DNA from: Lamellibrachia satsuma | Lineage: Eukaryota; Annelida; Polychaeta; Sabellida; Siboglinidae | Direction: 5' to 3' | Length of the DNA: 64,000 nt | Assembly: GCA_033239005.1 (NCBI GenBank) | Contig: BSQZ01000028.1 | Span: 6,396,911-6,460,910, forward strand | Shown here: positions 35,403 to 46,733 of the stretch, in pieces | Layout: each line of letters begins with the position of its first letter | Position numbering within the stretch: the first letter of the stretch is position 1 | Position numbers and translations under genes: made by a program | Notes under the pieces: model-generated | What the model was told of the DNA's origin: nothing | The model's input: the letters and a program-made list of their open reading frames with translations, nothing else | The model's database searches: none

Positions 35403-38400
35403 ATTCAGTGATATACCACCATATTTATGAAAAATTTGAAATTAGGAATTTGTAAGTGTTTGGATAATAGGGGCAGCAGTCCATATATAGCAGCTGTGCT
35501 ACAGGGACACGATTAAGCCACAGAGCAATTCATTATACTAATGAAGCTGTCTGCAGCATTGCTGATGATTGTCCTACACAATGACCTGCTCCAATCAGCC
35601 AATAAAGCCATCTGGCTAACATTTTCAACAACACATTTGCTGACAATGTGGAAGCAGCAGTAATTACTTTTGATTAGAAACTGTCTGTGTAGACTGTAGC
35701 AATAATACTGCCACTTGATGTAAACCGGGATGGATAGACAACATAAGGATAGGCGATTTGAAGGTAGTCAGCTTCTGCATTCAAAGTATTACTGGGTTAT
35801 TGACAGTTAGAAAAATTTTTCTTATTAGAATCATTGAACTAACACACGTCATAAAGTTGTCAACGTCACTCAGTGTCAACTCCAGTATCCTGTGGTTGTG
35901 ATGAAACAAATCAATATCTTATTATGGCCAAAGACACTACTGTGTTATATTGGCCTCAGAAAGTCTCAATGTTTCCACAGTTCACATCCCAGTGAGTCTG
36001 CATTTTACTTCCGCATGCATATCTTATGAATAAAGTGCCTATGATTTTGAGGTGATATCTGCATCTTTCATTAGATTTTTTCAAAACCAAATTGTAGGAT
36101 TTGATGAAAACACCACTGCACGTCAGTGACAAGAAAACCACCAGTGTTCAGTTCTTTTATTAAACCTAATCATAACTGTGTGCACAGTGTGGAATGGCTT
36201 GACTCACTTCCAACTAGTGGCAATAGTTTCAGTGGGAAAACAATAGTCTTACACCTGCTAAGCCAGACTGACAAAAAACACAGACACCAGACAAAAGTAA
36301 TAAAATTGAGTGTCTGCTGAATGTTTTCATCAATGTAGACATGACTAATTGTGTAACTGGTTGTAGTACTAACCTTAGTTACCAGGCAGTTCTCTCACAC
36401 TTCCAATTATATCCCTGCTCTCGGTCAATTAAACTGAAACACAATAGTTAGCATACATCGTTACACATGCTGGCAATATGTTCTACTCCAAAACAGGGGT
36501 GCAGTTGTGATTTCACAATCATACATGCATTCGACTATGACAGAACGATATATTTACATTATGACATGGTCATCATGTACAAAATAGTGCATGCATGCGA
36601 TGGAATCAGTGATTTTTTAAAGCTTTTTTGCTTTTGGTCCCTTATTTGAATTCTACAGTCCCCTTGGCAACAACCAGTATAAATATTATGGGAAAAAATT
36701 TTAATGTGAAAAATCTATGGTCTCGCCACCAAGATCTACATTCCCAATTAGGGGTTCCCTTAAAAACTGCTGGATGGAACTGTTGTTTACGTTTAGATGC
36801 AGAAAACTACAGAGAAAGCACACTTGAGCATGATACATAAACACACAAATATGTGTACATATGCATGCGTACCAATACACACACAGGCAGTGTGCGATGG
36901 AGCTATGACGTCGAGGTGCCATGAAGATGGGCTGGGCCTGTCTGACTCACTGGGACTATTCCCAGTAAACATGTCACTTCCATACTAATCTTATTGTCAA
37001 TGCCTTATAGATTTTCCTCACGAGCGCCAACAGCACAAAGATTGTGCATCCCTAATGATGACTGCAAATCAACTTGCATGCTACATTGATCAACGGTAGC
37101 AATCTGCTGACACACTTACAGCCCTGTATGAACCTAGCAAAATACCTAGCATGTTAAGCAGTAATTGAAACATGTACATATCTTAGCAAAATTTTAACTA
37201 GAAAAAGGTCAAACCATAGTAATTATTATTATGAATACAAAACTGTAAATAATGGATGCATCAAAATATTTTTTTTTAAATATATTTTGGTGTTCCCCCA
37301 CTGTTTTAGACCAGAGAGGTGGACAGGAAATCCAAAATTTTAGCATGTCAATTTCTAAATGTAGTGCTAACACAAGTTCCTTAATAATTGGTATTATTAT
37401 TTGATGCTGTGAAGTCAACGATAAGAACTATTCAAAATGGATTCACTTCACTTAGTGATTTTTTTAAGTAGTTGTATCCTTCTGTTCCATTCTTCAACAT
37501 ATTTAGCGTTAAACTTAAGTGAATTGATATTGATGATCATGTCAGCTTCCTTGAAACAAGCAACATAAATGAGCTGTGTTATCTACAGTATTTAACACTA
37601 CGCATTAACTATTATTGCCCTCCCTTACCGTTGAGTTGCTTTAAAATGATATTCCTGCCATAATCAAGTAAACACGACTGTTTTTTTGTGAATACAGCAT
37701 TACCAATTCAGACTAACTATTTGAAATAATATACTCATATTCAGTTTAGTTTCAAAATATGCTCATTTAAAACAACATCTATGTGACAATATTTATGTGT
37801 ATGATACAAATACAAGGATTTGAATATGGCACCTTGCAACAGAAAATAGCACATCATCCCATTAATTCAATAAACCATGGAGGCCATGAAAGAGTGTTGA
37901 CTCTGCATACCGATCAGCTTAGGAAGATGTGTATAAATAACAAGTATACCACCAAGTCAAACACTGCTTAGTATATATGTCAGTCACAGAGACAAGTAAG
38001 TGTCTTGAGAGGGCCACTCTCAGGGTCGGTACAAAACAGTGTGTTATATTACACTTGTGTTGAATTGAGGCTGTGTAATTGTAGTTGATCGTTGTAAATG
38101 AACCCAGTCATGACAGCAAGGATGTATGATTTCACCTAAAACCCTGTCCAAAATGAACAGAAATGCTACATATAATCTTCTCTTATGAAACAATATAGCT
38201 GTACTCAACCTATGAACTATTGCAACACCAACTGGGGTCACAACGAATAAAGATGGAAAGGTTAATCCATGTAGTTTTAAAAGTGAAAGCAAAATAGCAA
38301 ATTGGTCAATTTACTTTCACTTCATGTTGAAAGCAAAAATATATTACTGTATTTACATAAACACTTCCTTGCATTTTATTGGTATAACATGTTTTCATTG

Positions 38401-39849
38401 TTTTTCTATTTGGCTGACGACAACTCCTTTCTAGCGTATCAAGCTGCAGCACTACCTCAAAGTGGCTTCAGTCTCAAACAGCAAAATGCAATTTGGTGGC
38501 AATGATCAAATTACTAAACGCTCATCACAAAACATCGCAGGAGATTCAGACGAGATGAAGTGGAATCAGTGAGATGAAAGGTCAGCAGGACACCAATCAT
38601 CTCCTTGGTACTACTGGGAAGAACTAAGTTTGTCAGTCTTACATCTATGGCCTTCTGCGGAATTCATCTGTTGTATTTCTTGATGGAGAGATCAATAGCC
38701 CTGGCAAGGCATCGTAATGTATAAACATGAGGGCTTCGCCCCCATGAGGCCCAAAACACGGCGTGCACACAGATGAACTCAATCTGATTAATAATGCAGC
38801 TATTGGTAGTAGCATATACCTGTCTGTGCCAAAAAACGTGGATGTTGGCATTACAACAGACTTCCCACGTTACGCTTAAATACAACATGCTCCATAAGTC
38901 AGACTGACCTTGTCATCACAAGTTATATAATAATTCATTCATTTATTTAACAAGATTGCCACCCAAAGACACAAGCTCCAGGTAGAGCGTGGCTCTTGGA
39001 AAGTGTACAACAGGCAGGTAATGTGTCCAAATACCCTTTGTGACAGATAACATTTTCTTACAAGCTATATTCAAGCAACAATGTTCTTTTTTGTTTATTT
39101 TTATTTTATTATCACTTTATACCCTATAGTTCTATCTTCCTTGAGTTTGAAGAAAGTATTTTAATCAATACATTCATAAGTGTTTTCGTGTAATCTGGAT
39201 TCCTCTAAATGTATAGGTATGTCCCAATTAACAATGTTACACCTCATGTTTTTATTTTTATTGCTGTAATTTATTTACTGTCAAAAATTGCATAAAGCGG
39301 GAATCTGATGGACTAATAAAGCATCCAGTGAAACATGTTTCACTTTCAAAATTGAAGATTGTTGGTATTAATGTATATATTTATGCACATTAAAGTGGTA
39401 CCTATACATGACGTAAAACTAGCATATTTTAATTTGTCGCCAAATTGTGTACTTTGGAAAATATTAAGAGGTAAAAGATCATAAAAATAACAATTTATGT
39501 ATGTATATTATTGTTAACCAATCAAAACGTTATAAATACTAATACAATAAAATAAGTATTACAACGTTCCATAAAAGTCATTAGGTTAACCAATCGCTGA
39601 CATTCACTTAAAAATTATTTTGAAGTATACTTTAGCTGTTATATTTCTCCTTATTAACAAGAGAAGTGACACAGCTCCTAGCAAACAACCTGGCAAAGTA
39701 TGTACAGACTCAGTCATCACCAAGTGCTGGGCAAAGTGGGACAGCAGCAGCCCTGAGATGACCTGCACCGGAAGCCTCCAAATTAAATAATTTGTCACAA
39801 TCCAAGTTTTGATAGGGCCCACGTGTGAACGATCTCCGCAAAAATCCAT
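35403..39849. other. no gene recognised; one decayed repeat fragment
   Basis: AT-rich sequence. About 38033-38240 shares GCTGTGTAATTG and TACTCAACCTATGAACTATT with the CAAGGTTGGG-family elements (copies at 1278-1634 and 13737-14610) and is probably a decayed third copy. A minus-strand ORF at 39604-39873 has a hydrophobic stretch (GCLLGAVSLLLLI), but no family or splice support. Positions 36551-36580 resemble 61391-61420. Confidence 0.35.
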
Positions 39850-40302
39850 TTCATTAAATTGGTTAGGAGTCATTCAAGTGGAATTAACACTGCTTATGGA
39901 CCTCTCAACAACAGCAAGGATGACTACGATTTAATTTTCATGCTTACTGTTTTTTCTAGAAATGCTGCCTTTGAGATCGACGACCATCCACATGAATCAC
40001 GACCATATAGTCAACCATCATTATCCAGATACAAATTACAGCAGAGTGTGTGTGCTGTAATATTTTTTTATTTCACGACCCCACAGTATGTGTAATATAC
40101 ATAAGAGAAAATATAATATAACAAAATACAACTTTTTAGGCAATACACTAAAAAAACACTTTTATTGGATGATCTCAAAGGCAGCATTTCTAGGAAAAAC
40201 AGTAAGCATGAAAATTAAATCATAGTCATCCTTGTTGTTGTTGAGAGGTCCATAAGCAGTGTTAATTCAACTTGATTGACTACTCCTAACCAATTTAATG
40301 AA
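39850..40302. repeat. foldback (inverted repeat), arms about 130 bp
   Basis: The left arm 39850-39979 and the right arm 40171-40302 are reverse complements with only a handful of mismatches and one 3-bp gap (TTCATTAAATTGGTTAGGAG to CTGCCTTTGAGATC). A 191-bp AT-rich loop separates them. A transcript of either strand could fold into a 130-bp hairpin. The only overlapping ORF (39859-40095, plus) shows no family resemblance. It could be a foldback transposon, an inverted duplication or a hairpin-RNA locus. Confidence 0.92.
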
Positions 40303-40479
40303 GTCACTAGTCACTGTAGCTACAGCTGCTACAACTTTCTCATTTAGAAATAAAACCTAGTCCATTGGGGATTGCCACAGTCAGACAGTTGATTGTCAAT
40401 CATGAATTAAACATGTTTTTTATATTCAATTACTAGAATGTGTTTGGAAAAATAAACAAGTGTATGAACATTTTGTTAT

Positions 40480-40571
40480 ACATTGCTTGTCTAGAGACAT
40501 TCTAACAATAGTGCCATCAATAGATACATTGCTTGTCTAGAGACATTCTAACAATAGTGCCATCAATAGGC
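40480..40571 (+). repeat. 45-bp tandem duplication
   Basis: Two adjacent copies of ATACATTGCTTGTCTAGAGA then CATTCTAACAATAGTGCCAT then CAATAG. Confidence 0.92.
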
Positions 40572-43500
40572 AAATAGAACAATTACATTTTAGCAAGCAG
40601 TGTGTCATGGTTACCATGTAGTATCCAAAATGTCCTGATAAACAAGTGGACTACATTACTATTAGTGAAGCCAGGTGCAGAAATGCACACAGCACTTTTC
40701 AACAGGGAAGACTGGATGAAACTCCAACCATGCTTCTTTACTAATTAACTAAAACTTGACTTTGCCTAACAGCATAAAAAATAAATCATGATTATAACGC
40801 TTAATGATTATGGTTTGTTGTAGAAGTTGGTTATATTAATATTATATTTCCTCGTCCCCGGCTGTTGGAAGAAATGTCAGCACATTTGCAAGTGCATCAA
40901 CAAGATGACGGTGCACATTTGTATGCAAACTGCAATTTTTTCTCTAGGAACAGGGACAGATTTGCACTGCATCTTCTAGCAGTGGCCACACCAATGCTTT
41001 GTACATGTCATGATGGTTAGCCCCATAATTCAGTTAGTTCCTGTGGCACTGAAATGGATGTGCTTATCAAATTAGTTTTAGTAACTACAAACATTTTAAT
41101 TTGTCTCAAAAATGACACCTTGGTGTTTCAGATACTTCTAGTACAGTGGTGACAAGTTTTCTTTCAGTCTCACCTTCATGTAATGTTCCAGGTGGTTTGC
41201 TAATGGCCTTATGCACCAACTACAGTATGGAGAGGTAAGTAAGTTGCCAAAGCGCTTCAGTTTTACTCGCCAGTCATTGGCAGGTCTGTTGGCAAGTTAC
41301 AAACTGGCAAGTCAAACCAAGTCACTGACATGCAAGTCAAGTCATCTATCTTAATATCATCAAGTCCCAGGTTACCAGGATTCACTAACCACCATGACTG
41401 TTGTGGTTTGTCTGCGGTAATATTTAACGGGGAAATCTAGGCATATGCTGCCCCACCACAACATTAGCCAGTCTTAATAATTATTGTATTCGGTGCGGCT
41501 TGTCACAACAACATGGTCTTGTCTTGCATGTTTTTTTGAGTCACCAGATTTTTTTACAAGTCACAAAGTGGCAAGTCAAGTCTCAAACCATTGACATCCA
41601 AGTCAAGCCTGATGAAAGCTCTTTGAATTCCAAGTCATGAAAATGGATGACTCGAGTCAGTCCCTATGATGCAAGTCTGGTCATTTGGTGTGAACCTGTA
41701 TGTGAGACTTTCAGAAGTTTAGATACCGGGGTATTAGTGGTAGTATATAGTATCGACAGGGCAGGATCCGTCATGAAAGCTAGTCATATTCAACCAGCGA
41801 CATTATTGTCATGTATACTTCTATAAATTGTATCATGCACAACTTAATAGGTTTAAATCCATGCCTGTTGATAGTGATGAGGTTGTTAGTCATCAAATAT
41901 CCTTACCAAATGCATTTGTATTTGTTCCCATATATAGTCCATATGACTTGACTTAGAGGTAGAAGGGACCAAAGGCTGTTAAATTTAATGCCTCTTTTCA
42001 AAAAGACACAGGCAATGTGAGGTGAACAAAGTTGTCAAGTTTCGAGACAACAGCAAGAGGACTTGACTAACTTGCCACACATTTGCAACTTGACGTGTAA
42101 GCAACGTGTAAGCGTAATCCCAATCTGGACCAGGTGACATACTTATTACCTTAGAAATTTAAAAACCCTTACAAATCTTGAAAAATCACATGCTTGCCAG
42201 ATGTCATTACATCATTGTCTAGGCAAAGTCAATCGCCCTACAATGTTTTTCTATCTGGCTTTTGCTACTATAGGGCGAAGAGCTCGCTCGGCCGAAACAT
42301 AAGTATTTTCATGAAACGTGAAACCTTACAAAAACGCCATAAACAGAGCAATAAACACGTCTTTCGTGTCTGTATGCATTCTTATATGTATATCACTAAA
42401 GTTACCTGACAATAACCATGTAAAAGTGTGAAATTATTACCTTTTTGTCAGAACGCATGTGCTTGTCAAGGTTTGTATATAACCGGATGTTGTTGTGAGC
42501 GAGAAAGGCATGCGCGATTTCCATAGATCTATATAAGGTCACGCTAAGAATTGCCGTCTGCTGGCCATAGAGTTACATCATTAATAATGCCCCTATAAAC
42601 TATTAGCTTACTAACGGGTGTTTTATTTATTTCTGTGCTGCTGGCCCATTCTGGCCTCATTCTACACGAAATCGCGTTTGATCATGTGACCCAAAGGCAA
42701 CATCACGTGCACAGTATGGCGGCTAATTGTGAAATGTTTTCTATGTCACCGATAAAAGTACTCATAAGTAATTATTTGGAGCACATTTCTTCAGTTTCTT
42801 GACGCCCAATTGTCGGTTGTATGTCACAAAATACACATGTGAAACGGTTAGTGCGTATCGGTTTTAAAACTTAAGTTATTAGTTCCGTAGCCATTTGGCT
42901 ACGGAACTGCCAAATCGCCGAGTTAGCAAATGCCGCACGGTACTTTCGCCCCTGAGACGAAGAGCGGGGCGAATTTTTTTGCCTAATCATTGTCAAGCAA
43001 GGTTATCAAATGTAAGCATGGGATACACTGTTACCAATCACACATCTTGAAATGCATCAAAGTAAGAACAGTAACCTTGATTGCGTGTCACTGTCTATGT
43101 CCATTTTATGGGGAACTTATGCTAATTATTTTTCGAAAATCATGAACATGACGTATTTTACGGTCCTAAAATAAACGTTTGCCGAACAGAAAGATTAACT
43201 GATTTTGCGATGTTATTACCACTGACATCGTCGACACAACAATAAAATTGAATAGTGATAATTGAGGCGGAGAGCTTCCTAGCTAGACTAGACCGGGAGA
43301 CCAACTAAACCGGGAGACCAGGCTGGTCCGAAACGCGGAGTAGTCAAAAGTTGTTTTGGCGTCGTAACTGTCAATTAACCGGTAACATGCACAAAACCTC
43401 AGTTTAATACGAAAATTGATGTGCGCACATCGAAATGGTATGTCGCTCAACGTTTATCATCACTGTGAGTTGATCGGAAGTTGGTCAATAACATACAATA

Positions 43501-43984
43501 TACACAATTTATAAAATACCTACCGGTTTCCTCAAGAAGACGGCCTTTTTCCTTCCTTGTACAACCTCTCGTTTGAAACGAGAAGACGGGATATTCAATC
43601 CCGCCGCCTGGCGAATCTTTCAGAACCAAATGCAAAACCAAAACCAGTAGCGCCATGGCGTGAATGTATTGTAAGTCACTTACGATTTTCACCACTGCCA
43701 CAACTTACATTTGATATAGAAAATATAGGATATAACAAAACAATTATAATTAATAATCTTATATAAGTCTTAGCAGTCAATTTGCGTATAATATATTAAT
43801 ATAATATATATATAAATTATTAAACAACTAGCATGTGTACTACATAATGTTTTAAAATATCATAATAGATATATTAGTTTCATCTTTGAAGACAGGAAAG
43901 CATATGTCAACTTCTTCTTCTTCCATCTCATGACTCTGTATTGGCCACACATAAAATATGACTAGAGCACTGTCAAGCTTGTCA
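40572..43984. other. no gene recognised; CAAGTC-rich patch and a perfect hairpin
   Basis: No coding sequence recognised. From about 41240 to 41690 the words CAAGTCA and AAGTCAAGTC are clustered, in two approximately 70-bp related segments (41290-41345 and 41560-41615). GC content rises at about 42480-43450, with a perfect hairpin at 42881-42908 and a short duplication of ACCGGGAGACCA at about 43291-43321. Confidence 0.4.
42881..42908. repeat. perfect 13-bp-arm hairpin
   Basis: AGTTCCGTAGCCA, centre TT, TGGCTACGGAACT. It lies in a locally GC-richer region with no gene called nearby. Role unknown. Confidence 0.9.
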
Positions 43985-44345
43985 AGACATTCCAGAACAA
44001 GTGTTTGCAGAAGACTCTCAGAATCTTCTGGCATAGAAGAACTTCAAATGAAGAACTGCACCAGAGGACAAAAGCAAAATCTCTTACCCAAACTATGAAG
44101 AAGACAAGATGGAAATGGCTGGGGCACGTGTGTCGAATGCCATCAGATGCACTGCACAGAATAGCCCTACGCTGGACACCGGATGGGAAGCGGAAATGAG
44201 GTTGTGCCAAGGAAACGTGGCGAAGAACCATGGAGAAAGAGATGAAGGCATGTGGACTGACCTGGGAAACCATCACCAGACAGGCTGCAAACCGACAGCA
44301 GTGGCGCTCTCTTGTGGAAGCCTTACGTGCCACTTGAGGCACGAA
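43985..44345 (+). pseudogene. LINE ORF2 C-terminal fragment (RTE-like)
   Basis: Plus-strand tail of a non-LTR retrotransposon protein downstream of the reverse transcriptase: FQNKCLQKTLRIFWHRRTSN, then RWKWLGHVCRMPSDALHRIA, LRWTPDGKRK, then ETWRRTMEKEMKACGLTWET and WRSLVEALRAT. The reading frame is broken only by two TGA codons (in GKRK-stop-GCAKETW and RAT-stop-GTKRT), both where related proteins usually have Arg, so CGA-to-TGA decay fits. The reverse transcriptase itself is absent. It is a different subfamily from the LINE that follows at 44570. Confidence 0.78.
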
Positions 44346-44558
44346 GAGGACTGAGTGATTGTCAAGCTTATTTTGAACAAAGTAAAATATCAGGGGAAAT
44401 GGACAAAAGGTAATTAATGAATAAACAATATGTCACACAGTGTATCCACTTTTATTCCCAAAACGTAGGCAAATACCAAGAGCATATAGGTTTACCTTGT
44501 TCTTAGATAATTGTTTTATGTGCACATAAACAAGAATGTCTCCTACAAATTTGACCAT

Positions 44559-44569
44559 TCCTACAGGTG
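44559..44569 (+). repeat. target-site duplication, left copy
   Basis: TCCTACAGGTG, repeated at 46064-46074, bounding the LINE at 44570-46063. Confidence 0.75.
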
Positions 44570-44773
44570 ACCGACCTTCACCTGATGAGCTTCCAGATAT
44601 ACCTCCGGCTGAAATACCACTTCGCATCAACACTGACAGTTCAAACCCCAAGAAACTGGAGGGGTATCACGTTACTGTCAATACCAGGAAAAGTGTTCAA
44701 CAGGATTCTTCTGGAAAGAATGAAAATAGAGGTTGACAGACTATTGCGGGAGGAACAGGCTGGCTTTCGGAAG

Positions 44774-45037
44774 GAGAGGTCATGCACGGACCACATAGCT
44801 ACTCTACGAGTGATCATTGAGCAGTCCCTGGAGTGGAAGGAGAGGTCATGCACAGACCACATAGCTACTCTACGAGTGATCATTGAGCAGTCCCTGGAGT
44901 GGAAGGAGAGGTCATGCACGGACCACATAGCTACTCTACGAGTGATCATTGAGCAGTCCCTGGAGTGGAAGGAGAGGTCATGCACGGACCACATAGCTAC
45001 TCTACGAGTGATCATTGAATAATCTCTGGAGTGGAAT
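44774..45037 (+). repeat. in-frame 66-bp array inside the reverse transcriptase
   Basis: Four tandem copies of a 66-bp, 22-codon unit encoding ERSCTDHIATLRVIIEQSLE WK, one of which is the normal palm/fingers segment of this LINE. Copies differ at only one or two bases (CACGGACC/CACAGACC), except that the last has a stop at GAA-TAA. The frame is preserved across all units. Confidence 0.95.
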
Positions 45038-46015
45038 TCTCCTCTGTGCATCACTTTTGTAGACTTCGAAAAAGATTTCGATAGCGTTGACCATACTGCC
45101 CTTTGGAAGTTACTTGCACATTACTGTATCCTAGAAAGGATTATCGGACTGATCCGTACAACTTATGAACCATCCACTTGCCAGGTTGTCCACAATGGCT
45201 CCTTGACTGAACCCTTCTCCATATTATCAGGAGTCCGCCAAGGATGTCTGCTGTCCCCATTCCTGTTCATGCTGGCAGTTGACTGGATTATGGTATCACT
45301 GTACGAGTCTGCTGCAAAATTGGGTCTGAAGATGAACAAAAAGAAAACCAGGAGTATGAGAGCAAATCACGTAAACAAGAACAGCATCCAGTTGAGGGGT
45401 GAGGCCTAGAAGATGTGGAGCAGTTCACATACCTGGGAAGTGTTGTGAGCAGAGACAGTGGCACAGACCGAGACATCAAAAGCAGGATAGGGAAAGCTAC
45501 AGCAACGTTTCAGACCCTGAGACCCATTTGGACTTCACAGGTCATCTCCATCAAGACCAAACGTCGGATTTTTAGTACCAACGTAAAGTCAGTCCTTCTT
45601 TATGCATGTGAAACATGGCACATAACAAAGGCCTTAACATACAAAATACAGACCTTCATTAACAGATGCTTGAGAGCCATCCTTCACATCAAATAGCATG
45701 ACAAAATCACAAACGAAGAAATCTGGAGAAGAAGAGGACAAGCACAAGCAGAAGCCCAGATCAAGAAAAGAAAGTGGGATTGGTTCGGCCACAGCCTGCG
45801 AAAACCAACGTCCAGTGTGGTATGCCATGCTCTAAAATGGAACCCACAAGGGAAACAGGAGAGAGGAAGACCTGGCTCCACCTGGAGAAGGTCTGTGGAG
45901 ACAAAAGGACAGACGTTGGGACACTCCTGGAGTCAGCTGGAAGTTTTGTCCCGAGACAGGGCCAAGTGGAGGAAGCTTGTGGTTGACCTATGCTCCATAC
46001 GGAGTGCAAGGGTAT

Positions 46016-46058
46016 AAGTCAAGCCAAGCCAAGCCAAGCCAAGCCAAGCCAAGCCAAG
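46016..46058 (+). repeat. (AAGCC)n LINE tail
   Basis: About eight AAGCC repeats directly after the LINE ORF's final ARV-stop, the usual place for a microsatellite tail of RTE-type LINEs. Confidence 0.85.
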
Positions 46059-46063
46059 TCAAC

Positions 46064-46074
46064 TCCTACAGGTG
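46064..46074 (+). repeat. target-site duplication, right copy
   Basis: TCCTACAGGTG, partner of 44559-44569. Confidence 0.75.
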
Positions 46075-46721
46075 GAATACATGTTGTGACTATGTACATG
46101 TGCATTCAGATTATTGTACTTGCTACAGAGCAGGGAGATGACTGCATTCACCCAGCCGGTGGGTACACATAAAAAGTGGCTACATCAGTTAACCATTGAA
46201 AATCGTTGTACATTCCCTTTAAATACTATATGTGATTATAAAACTTAATACGAAACTTAATAATGTTCATAGAAACAGCATCTGTAATTGTACATTCAGA
46301 CACAACATGCAACAGACGTTACCCGGAACAACCTCTGGTATATAACATAACACTAACACAAAGCTGAAATTGCGTTTTAAAATTTTCAACAGAAGTACAA
46401 CACATAATTCGTGCAAATATTTTGCCACGTGCCGAAACAATCGGGTATCTATGCCACCACATGGTCAATTATGTTCAAAGTAATTCAAACATCAGATCAG
46501 TTGATTTTTCATTACGATGCTAGTGTCGAGATTTCTGTTTAATTTAAGCGTTTAAGCGCTGTATTCTTTGATGAAACTAATTCTTTCCAACTCTCTAATT
46601 TTAAGTACAGGTTGTCTAGCGATCAAAACCATCACATTCCGGGTAGCGGATATAAATGATTTTTTCAGCACAAAACTAGTCGTCAAATGCTAAGTTGCAA
46701 CAGCCATGTTTCTTCTTGAAT

Positions 46722-46733
46722 ATTTAAAGGTAG
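46722..46733 (+). repeat. target-site duplication, left copy
   Basis: ATTTAAAGGTAG, repeated at 48263-48274, bounding the LINE at 46734-48262. Confidence 0.75.

Larger units (their letters stand above)
44570..46063 (+). pseudogene. 5'-truncated LINE (RTE-like) with reverse transcriptase remains
   Basis: The endonuclease is missing. The coding remains begin with NWRGITLLSIPGKVFNRILL and RLLREEQAGFRKERSCTDHI, pass through FVDFEKDFDSVDHTALW (motif A) and SGVRQGCLLSPFLFMLAVDW, then jump directly to AKLGLKMNKKKT. The stretch that should carry the catalytic (F/Y)ADD is deleted, so the enzyme is dead. The C-terminal tail (KRKWDWFGHSLRKPTSSVVC, ALKWNPQGKQERGRPGSTWR) ends in RSARV. A stop interrupts IIEQSLEW at about 45018, and there are frameshifts elsewhere. 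The 3' end is an AAGCC microsatellite (46016-46058). An 11-bp duplication TCCTACAGGTG flanks the copy. The clade call rests on motif style. Confidence 0.85.

Noticed and set aside
39604..39873. Possible membrane-protein exon (hydrophobic minus-strand ORF)
   Set aside because: It overlaps the foldback arm, has no family resemblance and no splice signal. Hydrophobic ORFs are common in AT-rich DNA.
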